DNA of 64,000 bases from Brachynemurus nebulosus (GCA_035578155.1 JAPWDM010000015.1:6240709-6304708), one strand, 5' to 3'; numbered from the stretch's first letter, positions 1 to 12,611 are shown. The notes: generated from the sequence alone by a model not told the origin. Numbers and translations are program-made.

Positions 1-419
1 GCTGGAGAGTTTTTTTCATATTTGTTAATAATTTTTATTTTACAATAACAAATTAGCCAATTTTTTTTTTCGCAAAAATCGTGTTTTTCCGTTCTAAGTG
101 TTCCAAAAAAGTGAAAAATTGAAATTTCGAAAAACCCTCCCAGCGTTACCTGAGGAAAACTATTATCTAACGAATGAACTTTAATTTTTTTATTTCGGAT
201 GATCCAGCACCAAGTTATGAGGGGCACCGTAATTCTACTTTTTTTCGAGACACGTTCGAATAATTGCTGCCACTACTGTATTTTTTAATATTTCTTCGTG
301 AAAATTTTATACAATATTCTTCGAATGTTATATTTTAATGTACCACTGGTTTTAATAAAGAGATTTTAATTATCTCGTCACAAAAAAATAACAAAAACAT
401 GCCTTTTTTTGTACGAATT
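1..419. other. AT-rich stretch without a recognisable gene
   Basis: Low-complexity A/T-rich DNA. A run of imperfect A and T blocks near 60-130 resembles the homopolymer-rich palindromic elements elsewhere in the window, but I could not pair it with an arm. A sharp composition change at about 420 marks where the minus-strand LINE is cut off. Confidence 0.5.
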
Positions 420-675
420 AACCTTACCCTCTCCTTAAAGGGTGGTCCCTGAAAGGGACGCCATCTCTGACGATGATGGTAACACCCCCCCTCGCCCTGA
501 TGTCCTGCTGTACATTGTGCCGGCGGATGTGGTAGTTTCTTATTGAAAATTGTTCCGCCGGCTTTAAGTCTGTTTCTTGTCAGCACACGTACATGGGCGT
601 GTGCTCAGCCAGAAACATCTGAAATTCACAGTAATGATGTTTTACACCATTACAGTTCCATTGAATTATCGTCAT
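420..675 (-). pseudogene. Jockey-type ORF2, endonuclease N-terminus only
   Basis: The minus-strand ATG at 675 opens a frame beginning MTIIQWNCNGVKHH, the classical start of a LINE AP-endonuclease domain. It continues through QETDLKPAEQF and ARGGVTIIVRDGVPFRD, which match the expected endonuclease order (QE-T catalytic block, then the ARGGV strand). One in-frame TGA sits immediately before QET. The frame ends near 422 and the rest of ORF2, including the reverse transcriptase, is absent from the window. Confidence 0.75.
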
Positions 676-699
676 TTTTGCTACTACGTAGGGTTGCTC

Positions 700-2435
700 C
701 TTAGGAAGTGTGGCTACTTCCTAGGTTTGCCCTTTGGCCAGCCTTTTTTTTTTATTACTTGTATCTCGGCATCGGAGTTATCCGACTCCGTGGCCGAGGT
801 ATTTGTATAGGCGTCGGACGTTGGGCGTTTAACACCCGTTCGAATCGACGCCGTCGACATGTCCGAGTCGCTCACTTAGGTTGTTGTAGAGCGACTCGGG
901 AGGGGGGTGACCGGGCGTGTTGGCGTGCCCGGTCTGGACGGCCGCTGTGGTAGCGGAGCCGTTAGTGGTGGGAGCGGAATGAATTCCGCCTCCGGTTGTG
1001 AGGTGGCAGGTCCCTTTTTGGGGGACCGAGATTTGGCCACCTCCTTTCCCCCCTCGCTATGACGTCTTCTCTCTGGGAATGATTTTTTCGGTGAAGTCTT
1101 CTTGGGAGAAGACGTCACTGTTTTAATAACTGGCCCCTGAGGGGTTGTCTTAATAACCCTTTTGGCCTCAGGGGCCCTGGCTGGTACAGTAGCGGCTGTT
1201 GTGGGGGTAGAACTAGCTACACCCCCTGAGCACATGAGGCTCTCTTGAATCTTCTGCATTGTTGCTTGCATTAGCTTCATCGTTTCTCGCATTTCTTTGA
1301 TTTCGTTATTTTTTTCAGCCGCTGTAGAGGCAGGGGCCGCAGCAGCGCGCGCGTAGCCATCCAAGGCGGAACGGCGAGGTGTGCTGCCAAGCAGTTTTCG
1401 TCGTGCCTTTGGGTAGGATAATCGTTCCAGAGCTCTCAGCTCTTGGATGGCTGACTCTTGTTTAAATATGGGGCAGTTCTTCGACTTAGCCGAGTGACTG
1501 CCCCCGCAATTAACGCATTTTATTGGCTCGTTACACGGTAGTCCCTCACGTAACGGCCTTCCGCAAACGCAAATCTGCTGCTCGACGCTACATTTCTGAG
1601 ATTGGTGCCGGAATATATGGACGAACGTCGATTTTCTCGAAAAGGCCTAGGACCACCTCTTTTGGTAAGGTAGTCTTATTAAATATAAGTAAAATTAATG
1701 GGAAATTCGGATATTTATTCCCTCTATTGAATTTAAGCCTTTTCGCTTCTATAACCCCTTGTGGAGACATCTCCGACACTATCTCCTCAAGGTCGCAGTA
1801 GGCTAGTGAAGGGTGCATGATTACGCCCCGGAAGTAATTCAATACTCCATGGCGGCTCACCTCCACCGCGTACTGTCCCAAACTCTTCAGATTTAGTAAC
1901 TTCTCTGATTGTGCCGCTGGGAATACCTTCACGAGCAACCCTTTGCCCGATAGTTTAGCATCTTAACATGCCCAATATACTCCTTGAGAAGTTGAGCCAG
2001 CTAGAAGGGACTCATTTTACTGAAGTCTCCTTCCGTCGGCTTGACCACGATAAACTTCATAAAATTCGGAACTTCCATTCTTGGGGCATCAAATGGCATT
2101 TGACGCGCACGACGATTCCCTTTTTTGGGGGGAGTGTTACCCCTTTTGGATTGTGTAACCGATCCACTGACTTGTAGAGCGGCTACATTTTGAGAAGTAG
2201 CGGAACAAGTCTCGCTACTTTTGCTCTCACCGAGTGGTGTTGGTGGAGCTGGGTTCGCGTCCGGTTTGACGGGCCGAAGAAGGAATATTTTTGTCACCCA
2301 TACACGTAATACAAAAAGATCCCCCATTCCGCTCCCCACCCTCCACGAAGCCTCATAAGGGACGTGGGACTCCCACGCCAGGGATACGGGAATGAGGGGT
2401 CCTAGGGACAAGCCCATTACCCCAGTGACACGCAC
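700..2435 (-). pseudogene. Jockey-type ORF1 (gag-like), frameshifted
   Basis: ORF1 proteins of Jockey-clade LINEs bind the element RNA and carry it to chromosomes. The pieces in order are an N-terminal proline/serine-rich region (2435-2001, ending in PNFMKFIVVKPTEGDFSKM), the conserved central gag region (1938-1588, with RHGVLNYFRGVI and VIEAKRLKFN), and a zinc-knuckle region in another frame (about 1600-1490, with PIKCVNCGGSHSAKSKNCP). A charged tail follows (1364-876) that ends, after another shift, near 700 in KKGWPKGKPRK. At least three frameshifts or stops separate these pieces, so no intact protein is made. The first knuckle is degenerate. Confidence 0.8.
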
Positions 2436-3003
2436 GACCCCGGGGCGCTCGAATTTACTGCGGCCGGTGCATAACCGCAGCCACGGTCTATGCTTGAAGC
2501 CAGGGCCAAAGTGAAGTGTTGTTCCGCCGTACCCGCAGGTAACGGCTTCCCTCAGTCACCAGGATCCCCTTTTCCAAACAACGCCGCTAAGCCACACACG
2601 AGCTAGTGTGGGTCCCGAAGATGACTTGAAGTTGGGACAACAACGAAGAATGAAAACAAAACCAAACAAAAAACAAAAAAGAAACAAAAGATAAAAGAAA
2701 ATCTGAAACAAAAGAAATAAAAATAACGAGAACAAAAAACAATAAAAACGAAACGAAATAATAATAAAGGTTAAAAAAGGAACTATCGAGGATTTAGATC
2801 CGGCATCTTTCGTGAAAACAGTGGTACCTCGAGAAGGAACGGTGCTGATCCTGGGTAGTCAGAGGCTTATGGAATCCGAAGATTTCTATATTGCGCATAA
2901 ACTACCCCTGGGACCCTTAGCCTCCTTGACACTAATGGGGGATAAATATCCCTCACGGGTGCCAAGGGTAGCTGCTATAGGTGCCCTCACCACCATAAAA
3001 TTA

Positions 3004-3709
3004 ATTGTTTTATGTTATTGGAAAAATATTTAACAAAATAAAATCATTTATTGTTTTGAAATAAACATTCATAATAAAAATAAAACGTTATTGATTTATT
3101 ATTTATACTTCATTGTTTGAATTACGTCGTGTTTCCCAAAATACCAAAAATTCATTGCCACGAGACGTCTGTTATAACAATTACAATCAAAAAAACCGCT
3201 ATACTAATACACTGAACCCGGGCGGAACGCGGCAATATCTTCGAAATCAAAATTAAAGAACTGCCCATTATCGGTCCAGACAAAAGAAGTAATTGCAAAT
3301 GTAATTAAATTCTGTTTTAAAGAAAAAGAATGCAATAGTTTTTTAATTCCCTTAGACCAGGTACAAAAGTGGACTGAATATACTGGTATAAGTTTACGTT
3401 CCGTACAATGTGTTGCAAAAGAAATGTCAAACTGCGAATACACTCAAAAACAATTTTCTTCCAAAAAACCGAAAAACCAAAAACAGACATTGACGATTTT
3501 GACAGAGACATTACGTCGAATTGTGTATGATTTTTACATAGATATGGGTAGATACAACGTACCTTTAATACAGTGTAATGCCATTGGTACTGATTTGGTG
3601 GTAGATGAGTGACTTGAAAATCAATTACAGTTTGTCGTCGTTAGTGTTAACACGTGCGAAAGTTAAAATAAAATACACACTTTTTGTGGATTTTTTTACA
3701 GAAATAATA
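3004..3709. other. Non-coding gap upstream of the THAP gene
   Basis: This is AT-rich sequence. Short open frames exist on both strands around 3204-3612, but they show no domain, have no similarity I recognise, and overlap each other in opposite directions. The last ~50 bases before 3710 may be the leader of the THAP-type gene. Confidence 0.4.
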
Positions 3710-6700
3710 ATGAAGTGTGTTATAAAAGAATGTAAAAGTGATAATTCTACCACAAAGGGCATAGCCGGGTAAGATAGGGAAAACGGCCCTTGACGCAAAA
3801 TTGATTGTTTTTATAGGAAATAATACTTCTTAGCCCCAGATACATTCCTGCCAAATTTCAACCCTCCGAGGCTAATAGTTTATGAATACACAACCAGACA
3901 AAAATTTTCAAAAAAAATTTTTTTTGACGAAATTACTGAGCCGATTTATTTGAGTTTAATATATATTATGTACCCACCTTAGGCGAAGTAATAAAATAAA
4001 ATTAACGTTATATCCCTTTATTATACTAATTTTTTTAAATTTTTAATTTTAAGTAAATTTTTTTTTGGCACTTCCGCGTTAGCGACACCCACCATTTTTT
4101 GTTCAATAATATGTCTCTTCGTACTCTATAACATATATTTTTACGGAAAAATTTTAGTTGGTAGAACATAGTAATATTTCAATACAAATGTATGCCATGT
4201 TCGGTACTACATATATTACTTATATATAAAAAGGACCATAAAGTAAAGCATGTGCCTTATTTCAAAAACACAGTAGAGCTCTAAGGAGTGCAATAAAATG
4301 TTTTCTTCCCCCCTGAGTTGCAGTTCTTGGAGTTCCTGTGACGGTCTAAAAAATATATATATTTTGACTTGTTATAAAAAATAGGTTTTAACTTGTTAAA
4401 AAATAATTTTCAAGGTTAATTTTACCACGAATCTAAATATTTGGATGAATTCAATAAAATTGTCTCAGCATACTTACTAATTAAAATTACATCTAACTCA
4501 ACAAAAATTATAAGTTTTAGAAACTCTATTTCAATAAAGATAATAATAATAACAATAATGCGTCTTAAATGTTATATTGTTTTAATAATAATAAACATTA
4601 ACTTAATAAATTGGAAAAAAAATTTCAACAATGTATAGTAATAACAACAGTCCAAGCAAAACCTGTTTTAGTTATAAAAATATGTAGGTAAATTACATGT
4701 AGGTACACATATATAACTTACTTGAAGAAAGCAGTATACATGTGTGCGCGATATGTAGCTCGCCCCTCTCACTTGCGGTTTTTGTTGCACTTCTTAAGGG
4801 GGTGCAGAAAGTGGATTTTTTCTATAATAAAATTACATACGTTCATAACTACGACAAACAAGCTTAGACAAACGTCTAGCTTTATCTGCTGTTTGTCTTC
4901 TTTTGTTAACACGATGACGGGTCATGGAGAATTATAACGAAATGACCAACTGGTATACTGTTTTGACAGCTAATAAACTTTGTATGAAATTGTTGACGTC
5001 GTAAAACGTGGCGTATGAGCTAATAAAGTTTCACTTGACGTCTTACAAAGGGAAAAACTCTAACAAAAGAGGAATCAATAACTATTTTCTTTTATTAATA
5101 AAAAAGGAAAACGGCAGATAATGTTGGACTTTTGTAAATTTAAACTAGTTTATCGTAGTTATGAACGTAGGTAATTATATAATTTTAGAAATAGGGTAGA
5201 TATTTTACTTTATAGTCCTTTTTATATATAAGTAATATATGTAGTACCGAACATGGCATGCATTTGTATTGAAATATTACTATGTTCTACCAACTAAAAT
5301 TTTTCCGTAAAAATATATGTTACAGAGTACTAAGAGACATATTATTGAACAAAAAATGGTGGGTGTCGCTAACGCGGAAGTGCCAAAAAAAAATTTACTT
5401 AAAATTAAAAATTTAAAAAAATTAGTATAATAAAGGGATATAACGTTAATTTTTTTTTTATTACTTTGCCTAAGGTGGGTACACAATATATATTAAACAC
5501 AAATAAATCGGCTCAGTAATTTCGTCAAAAAAATTTTTTTTTGAAAATTTTTGTCGGGTTGTGTATTCATAAACTATTAGCCTCGGAGAGTTGAAATTTG
5601 GCAGGAATGTATCTGGGGCCAAGAAGTATTATTTCCTATAAAAACAATCAATTTTGCGTCAAGGGCCGTTTTCCCTATCTTACCCGGCTATGCCCTTTGA
5701 AAAATGAAAGAATTTCTTTCTTTAGGTGAGTAAAATAAAATATTTTTATTTTTGATATCTATGCATCCATTTTTAAATATGCAAACACTCACACATATAC
5801 ACAGTCAAATAGATGTGTACCCAGATATCAGGGTTATACTTGAATTTTTTTTATATTGGTTATTGAATTTTTTAAAATAATTTTTTTTTTTTTTTTTTTG
5901 ATGAATTTATTTTAAGTTTATTTTTTTTTTCAGATCTCCTAAAAGCACAAATTTAAAATTGCTTTGGCTAAAAGCAATAAATAAACCAATGGAGTGGACC
6001 CCGTATTCAGGATGCCGTATTTGCTCCAAACATTTTAAAGAGGAATGCTTTTATAATACAAAAACCGGGTTACGAAAATTATATCCCACGGCAATTCCTA
6101 CTTTACATATACCAGTAAGTGACTACGGTGATATTTATTTTACCAATTTTAATATTTATTATTTTTATTATATTTTAGTTTCAAACAGCAGATAAATCCA
6201 CTCAAACTGAAACATGTTTCAATCACGTATGTTGCAATCAAGCTGTTATATGTATATTTCCCGAGCCAGTAACAGAAACAAATTCCTTATCGAAAAGTAA
6301 TTTAGTGATGTCATCGGAAATAGAATTTCCGTCAACATCTAGCTGGTCTCGACCATCAGTATCACTCCTGGCTGATTTGAATGCTGAAATAAATTGACCT
6401 CTGTCATCTTTCTCTACTACACCCAAATCTGGAATGCATGAAGAAGAGATAGACATATGCACAGTATTAAAACGGTTCGCCGCGCAAAAAAAAACTGAAA
6501 TATGAAATTAAACGTTTGAATTATGTTAACGGAAAAAATAGGAAAGTAATCAATCGTCTTCGCACGAACAAGAGTCGGAAACAACAGACTATCACAGAAT
6601 TAAAAACATTGTTACAGAGTATCGAAAAAAATAATTTTCTCAATGAAGAGAATATAACTCTTGTAGCAAGTTTGACAGATAATTTACTTTTGTCTGAGCT

Positions 6701-6809
6701 TGTATCACGTGAAATTCCAAAAAGTAAAGGTTTTCCACTTAAACGGAAATATTCACCTGCGCTTCGTGCATTTGCATTAACATTGCATTTTTACTCGCCT
6801 AGGACGTAG
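3710..6809 (+). pseudogene. THAP / P-element-like transposase, interrupted
   Basis: THAP-domain P-element-type transposases bind their termini through a C2CH zinc finger and cut DNA with an RNase-H-like core. Exon 1 (ATG at 3710) starts MKCVIKECKSDNSTT, giving the first two zinc ligands. It resumes after an inserted element at about 5696 with ERISFFR and a donor at 5726. Exon 2 (about 5934-6114) supplies the second half of the domain, including GCRICSKHFKEECF (C-x2-H) and the AIPTL box. Exon 3 (from ~6179) has the DKSTQTE linker, then a frameshift in an A-run near 6490, then a coiled coil and YSPALRAFALTLHFYSPR, the start of the P-element transposase domain. It stops at 6809, and the catalytic core is missing. 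Confidence 0.75.
3757..5695. mobile_element. Non-autonomous palindrome-ended element between AAA and TTT (Spy-like)
   Basis: Terminal inverted arms of about 490 bp (3757-4247 and 5204-5695) begin GGGCATAGCCGGGTAAGA and end with the complement. The arms match closely with a few mismatches. No target-site duplication is visible: the left flank ends CAAA and the right flank starts TTTG. Removing exactly GGG...CCC leaves the THAP exon in frame across the junction, which supports these boundaries. Insertion between AAA and TTT without duplication is, as I recall, characteristic of Spy transposons. The ~950-bp centre has no credible coding region. Confidence 0.7.
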
Positions 6810-7169
6810 ACATAAGATGCCATTATTTTGCAAAAACTGCGAATATTAAAGACAGCAAAAGAAAAATTTATAATAAGTTAATTTTATTTCAAGGAAAATA
6901 GTTATATTTTTTAATTTTGTAAATAATAAAAAAATTAATATGATTTTCAGTTTTTATTTATAATAATAATTTCTTTTATAGTAAATTATTCAAAATAAAT
7001 ATTTATTATTATTATTTATTTCACTTTCGTTTTATTTTAAAAAATTTCCTAAATCCTATCCTGATCAAAAAATAATTCAGTTGACCGTAGTGGCACTCCC
7101 TCTTTCCTCTTATTATTATTACATAAGTTTACCCACATTCAGTACATTAGGTGGTATCTACCCATATTT
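6810..7169. other. AT-rich gap without a gene
   Basis: Runs of A and T and short TTATTATTATT tracts near 7005. I see no coding signal. It separates the broken THAP gene from the IS630-type relic and may contain the terminus of either element. Confidence 0.4.
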
Positions 7170-8173
7170 ATGGATTTTTATAAAACAGAAAAGGTAGTGT
7201 CAACAATTAAACGGGTACACCTGAAATTTGTTAACTTGATTGGCTATAGCGGAAGCCCGTCATCTGTAGCCAAAATGGTAAAAAAACACTGCATTCCGGT
7301 GGAGAAAAACTCCAAATAATAGGCCGATTCTTATTAAAAAAAACCCGATATTCAAAATCGTACGGTCCAATTTTTAAGAAATATAAAAATGCTACGGCAG
7401 CAAGGGCGGCCTATTGTGTATATGGATGAAACATACATCCATAGTTCATGTACATAAAAAATCAGGGACAGATAATTCAAATAACGGGCTAAAGTGCCCA
7501 ATATCTAAGGTACAACGTTTAAATATTACCAGTACTGGAGGGGAAATGGGTTTTATCCCAAACTTCACCATTATTTACAAATCCAATAGTAGTACTGGCG
7601 ATTACCGCAAAGAAATGAACTTTTGTACTTATAAATTGATAATGCGCCGTATCATTGCCAACAAGTGGGCAAAGTCCCTAATTCCACAAGCAGAAAAGAT
7701 GAAATGATTCAGTGGCTCCAAAAGAAAGCTCCTTTTAAAATACAATGTTGAAAATTGAATTATATAATTTAATAAAACTTAACAAACCTAGGTTTAAGAC
7801 CTATGTTATTGATGAAATGTTGGAAAAGCAAGGGCACACGGTGTTAAGACTTCCACCTTATCATCCGAATCTTAACCCGATCGAAAGTGTTTGGTCGTCA
7901 TTAAAGCACGATGTTGCTGATAGAAACCTCATATTTAATCTAAAGGATGTCGAAAAGTTATGTTGGGAGTGATTTAAAAGTTTTTCGACAGAAGAATGGG
8001 TCAAGTGCTGTGTTCACGCTATCAAGGCCGAAGACGAATATTTATTGACCGAGGCGGCATTCGAAAAGGAAATTGAAAATTTAATATGGAACCCCATTGT
8101 TATTTATCTTGGCAATGAAAGCGAAGAAAAAGCATCTTCAGACGATTCTGATGACAACCAATTTATACCTTAA
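7170..8173 (+). pseudogene. IS630/Tc1-type DDE_3 transposase relic
   Basis: Transposases of this superfamily cut and paste using a DDE triad. The ATG at 7170 opens a 45-codon frame and then shifts into FRWRKTPNNRPILI (DNA-binding/linker region) near 7295. The catalytic blocks follow in different frames: GRPIVYMDETYIHSS near 7410 (first Asp), IDNAPYH near 7638 (second Asp), and RLPPYHPNLNPIESVWSSLK near 7850 (the Glu). A C-terminal acidic tail, SEEKASSDDSDDNQFIP, ends at 8173. The domain order is complete, but several frameshifts and stops make it non-functional. I could not identify clear terminal inverted repeats. Confidence 0.75.
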
Positions 8174-8725
8174 TGACATTTTTAGTGATAATATGTTTGT
8201 GTATTAATTTATTTGTTTCTAAGGACGTTTTTTTTTTTAAATTAGTGTAAAAATTGACCTTTTTTTGATTTAATTTGTGATATACAGGGAAGTTTAGTTT
8301 CAGTAGTAGTGCTTTAAATGCTTTCAGTTGCATGAATTTTAATATTATTTATTTATGCTGGGCTTTATTTGATATCAAATTACAGGGTGGCGATCGACCT
8401 GGAAAACTGGGAAAACCTGGGAAAGTCAGGGAATTTCAATCTTAGAGAAATTTCTGTTAATTAATAAAAAAAAAAATTATATTTCAAATATTCGTGCTAT
8501 TTGAACTGGCAACACTACTGCCAAACAACAGAGTGCGAGCTACAATGACTGCATTCATTCGTTGCCCTCATCAGTGTGGCAGCGCTGGTGGTAAATCAGT
8601 GTGGCAGCACTGGTGCCTCCATCATTAAATTTAGAAGTACCGAAGTGATGAACGAATAAACTCATAAACGCATTTATACAGATTAGTTTTCATAATAATT
8701 CTTTTGAAAACCGAGTATTATTTTA
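8174..8725. other. Non-coding gap with CTGGGAAA-type short repeats
   Basis: No gene is visible. A short purine-rich run near 8398-8436 repeats the unit CTGGGAAA three to four times. Near 8575-8615 the phrase CAGTGTGGCAGC occurs twice. Confidence 0.4.
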
Positions 8726-8727
8726 TA

Positions 8728-10449
8728 TCGCACCACGGCGGAAACAGGGCCACAAATCCAAAAAATGATAAAATGAGTTTTTTAGCATTTCTTATTCTAT
8801 TTTGTTCGTTCTTATTACTAAAAAATTTTCGTAGGCAAAATTAAATTTTTTACTGGCTTAAAACACTTGTGTCCATATTACTTTTTTAGAAATGCCTATT
8901 TAATAAAGCAACAAAACGGCCACAAATACTATTGCAGCTTTGTTGATGATTGTATTGAATAGCTATTGCATCTCTATACATACGTGTCATGATCTTATGA
9001 TATTGACTGTCTACATTCGCTCTCTCTCTAGGCACGACAGTACTAGATGTATTTGATGTGTTGCACAATACTAAATGCATTGTTAAGTACACATAGTACT
9101 TTTGGAGCATGGTGCCTTGAGAGAGAGCGAAATATAGTTGTTTATATTACATGATATCTTATTTAAATGTTTTTGGAATAATAATGTGTTTAGCTTTGAT
9201 GCATAGAATATGTTTTTTGACCGTATTTTGTACGTTGAATATATTCTGAAATTACACATTTAATTATGACTGTTACATATTTTATCACTATCAGTTATGT
9301 ATTGTTAGCTGAAAGTTTTAATTAGATGTTGATTTTATTTTACGTTGCGTTGTTTAAAAAATAAGATATTATGTATGTTGTTAGTACAAATCGATGTAAT
9401 ACTTTAATCATCTAAATAAGAAATAAAAAATAAGGATATAAATGAATTTAAAAACGTAAGTTTTAACTTATTGCTATTATTAAAAGGTTTACAACATAAT
9501 TCTTATTTGCTTAATATTGTGTATTCATAAATAATTTACGGGCTATGTATGAAAAACTTAAACTTAAAACTAAAGAAACTGAAGAAAATATTTCAACTAG
9601 CAGTATTTTAGCCAATTCTATGAATAATTTTATTAATAATAGTGGCAGTGAATATAATGCAGATATTGAGAATATTACCGAATCCAAAAAGACAGAATTA
9701 GTTGCGTGTCTTAGAAAACGTAAAGTAAACCCAACTAATTGGGTAAGAAACGAAGCAAAACAAACAAGAAATTTAGGTCAATTTAGAAAAGTCCAAAATT
9801 TAGGTCCAAAGAAACAATTATTAATACCAACAAAAGCGTATAACGACCCAGTTGGCATTTCATCCAAAAAGAAAAAAAATTAATTTCAGTATGCTCCTCG
9901 AATTTAATACCCCAAAAAAATATCATTAATTTTACTCATATCTGAAAATCAATAAAGCAAGGTTAGAATAACTATTTTTGTTTTTAAATAAATACATATT
10001 TTCATTTATAACTAAAAAATAATTATGGTTTCCATAATTTTTAATGAAAAAAAGTTTTGTAAAAGATAATATGATATTTTTAATTTAAAAAATTATAATA
10101 AAATGTATTTTTTTAAAATAAATTTAGATGTATAAAAGTAAATTTTGATATTTTGTTAATTTTTTTTAATAAAAAATAAAATTAATTTGACTTAGCTACC
10201 GTGTATTTCTTTCAAATAATACACTTCTCAGTCAGCAACAAAGACACATGTACAAAATCTTAATTTTAAAATGAAATAATTTTAATTTTATTTAATATAA
10301 TGATTAATCATTATTTTTATAGCTTCCGATAAAAATTTCAGAAACGTAGGAAAAAAATTAGTACTTTTTATTTCCAAGTAAAAGTTTAAAATCGCATTAT
10401 CTCAAAACAAACATTTTTCCGTTGTGGCTGTGTTGTCGCCGTGGTGCGA
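8728..10449. mobile_element. TIR element with remnant of an unnamed transposase-like gene
   Basis: The left end TCGCACCACGGCGGAAACA and the right end (complement TCGCACCACGGCGACAACA) form imperfect ~28-bp terminal inverted repeats. Both sides are flanked by TA, which fits a TA target duplication but is too short to prove one in this AT-rich DNA. The interior is mostly non-coding (8750-9540 and 9884-10420) with a single open frame at 9545-9883. The element ends only ~60 bp before the hAT-like relic that follows. Confidence 0.6.
9545..9883 (+). pseudogene. N-terminal fragment of a transposase-like protein
   Basis: 112 codons starting MYEKLKLKTKETEE. The centre, RKRKVNPTNWVRNEAKQTRN, follows the same pattern (basic stretch, W, then AK-x2-RN-x-G) as the N-terminus of the gene at 37.3-39.5 kb on the minus strand. 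I therefore read it as the first coding part of the same broad family of insect proteins of unassigned function that resemble transposases. The C-terminal lysine run is followed by a stop. The Cys-rich and putative catalytic parts are absent. Confidence 0.5.
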
Positions 10450-10484
10450 TATACACACTTTAGTGCAATCAAGTATAGTGCAAT

Positions 10485-12409
10485 CAAGTACTACAAACTC
10501 CTTCAACAACTGTGGAACCGATATCATTTCATTGTTTGAATCAAAGACCGTTAGAGTCATTTCTTCTCAAAGATGACGTTACAAAATCTGAAATATTATG
10601 GACTATTTCAATTGTTATGACACATTCATCTCTGCGCTCAGCTGGACAACACGTAAAGCTTTTTCCGCGTCTTTTTCCAGATAGCAAAATAGCACAAAAA
10701 ATGCAATTACTACGAGATAAAATGGGATATTTAATGTTATTCGCACCTTAATTTAAAAATATATTAATTGACGAACTTTTGGAATGTGATTATTTAACTG
10801 TAGGTTTCGATGAATCGCTTAACAAGATAGCAAAAAAACAACAAATAGACATAAATGCTCGCTGTTGGTCTAAAAATGCCACAGAAGTTAAAACTCAATT
10901 TTTAACGTCAGTTTTTTTAGGAAGGACGCAGTCGCAAGATTTAGCGTCAGCTTTTTTAAAAGGGATATCTCCTATATCTCCTAACAAAATTATTGAAATT
11001 TCTATGGATGGAAATCATTAATCAAAAGTGATTTAAATGATCCTGAAATATTAGAAATGGGAAGTTGTCTCCTTCATACAATGCATTGTGCTTTTCAAGC
11101 TGGCATAAAATAATCTGGTTGGAGTATTATAAAATTTTTACAATCTCTTTATTATTTATTTAAAGACTCACCTGCTAGACGGCAAATTTATACGGAAATC
11201 ACTGGTTCAAGTTTATTTTCATTAAAATTTTGTTCTGTCCGTTAGTTAAATAATAGTAATATAACTCAACGAGCATTATATATGCTTCCATTCTTAACAA
11301 CGTACATTAAAAAAATTGAAACTGAATCCAAAAAAAGCCAACATGTGAAAGTTTCCAAACTTTAGTAAAATTGTGTAACGATCCCTTATTATCTGCACAA
11401 TTAACTTTCTTTCGTTCACTAGCTAACGATATTGAACCTTTCTTGAAGAAATTTCAAACAGACACATCTTTGGCTCCTTTAATTTATAAAGCTTTCACTA
11501 ATATAATTGTTATTCAATTAGATCGAATTGTTGAGCATGATACTATGAAAACAGTCAAAAGCGTACATGAAGTTGATTTGAGCAATGAGAAAAATTTACT
11601 ACATATCTGCGAAACAAATCGATATTGGCATAGCTACCACTATCGCTTTGAGTAAAATAAAAAATAAAAATCAACTTAAAATTCTTGAGTTTCAACAACA
11701 ATGCAGAAAATGTTTAAGAAAATTTATTTTAAAGTTACAAGAACGTTCACCTCTCGCTTATAAATTAACAAAAGCCATTACATGTTTTGATCCTGAAGTT
11801 ATTTTGAAAAATTGGACAGCCTGTGAACAACGATTGAGAAACTTGTTACTTATATTAGTTAAAAACAAATGGGTCGATAGTGTTAGTGCTGACAAAGTCA
11901 ATCGTGAATTTAAAAATATATGTGCCAACCCTGTAGTTAAAGAATTGCTTAAAAACTCTTCGAGAACAAAAGAACGCCTGGATCGATTTTGGATTCAGAT
12001 TTTTGAAGATTTTCAACTGTCTGAGAATGTTGAAAAAGTTCTAAAAACTAATGTAGAAATGCTAATGTAGAAAGAGGATTTTCAGTAAATAAGGAATGTT
12101 TAGTAGAAAATCTCAAAGAAGAATCTTTAGTTGCTAGAAGATATATTTATCCAACTGTCCGTGGAGGAATCGAAAATATTGAAGTTAATAAAAAACGTAT
12201 TCACTATGCTCGTTACGAACATGCTCGATATAACGAAGTATTGAAACAATGTCAAGAAAATGAACAGAATACAAAATTATTGAATATGAAAAGAAAAATA
12301 GCTTCTATTCAAGACAAGAATTGGAGGTGAAAAGAGAGAAGGTACTTGAAGATATGCATAAGCAATTAAATCAAGTTGATGAGGAAATAAAAATTGTTAA
12401 AAATCAGTA
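10485..12409 (+). pseudogene. hAT-like transposase relic
   Basis: The coding signal runs through four frame segments: 10512-10751 (KLFPRLFPDSKIAQKMQLLR), 10779-11021 (LTVGFDESLNKIAKKQQID, then IEISMDGNH), 11371-11655, and 11585-12070. A C-terminal stretch at 12058-12330 contains NVERGFSVNKECLVENL and ESLVARRY. The FDESLN block (first acidic residue) and the NVERGFS block near the end are consistent with a hAT-type catalytic and dimerisation region. This assignment comes from motif recall, not a search. Frameshifts and stops at 11020, 11240, 11360 and 12068 disable it. Confidence 0.55.
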
Positions 12410-12611
12410 AAAGCTTATTTACACAATTTATATGTATAACAAATTACTATATAAATTGAATAAATAAAATTAAATAAAATTTTTCTTCGGAAAGATTTTC
12501 AAAATTTATTTTGCATCATCTCCCTTTTTTATAATCTGGAGAGCTTTTTTCCATAAACATTCAAAATGTTGGTATTCTTCCAGAAATGCAAAAATATTAA
12601 ACTTCTGCAAC

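Larger units (their letters stand above)
420..3003 (-). mobile_element. Jockey-type non-LTR retrotransposon, 3' part missing
   Basis: On the minus strand this reads 5' UTR, ORF1 (gag-like nucleic-acid-binding protein) and the first ~85 codons of ORF2 (AP endonuclease), and then stops abruptly near 420. The block from 2640 to 3003 contains a T-rich tract (A-rich on plus) and a GC-richer stretch that I take as 5' UTR; that boundary is uncertain. The GC content is well above the surroundings. Loss of the 3' end is the reverse of normal LINE truncation, so a later deletion or rearrangement is likely. Confidence 0.75.

Noticed and set aside
3204..3612. Overlapping short ORFs on both strands
   Set aside because: There is no domain, no consistent strand, and the sequence is AT-rich.
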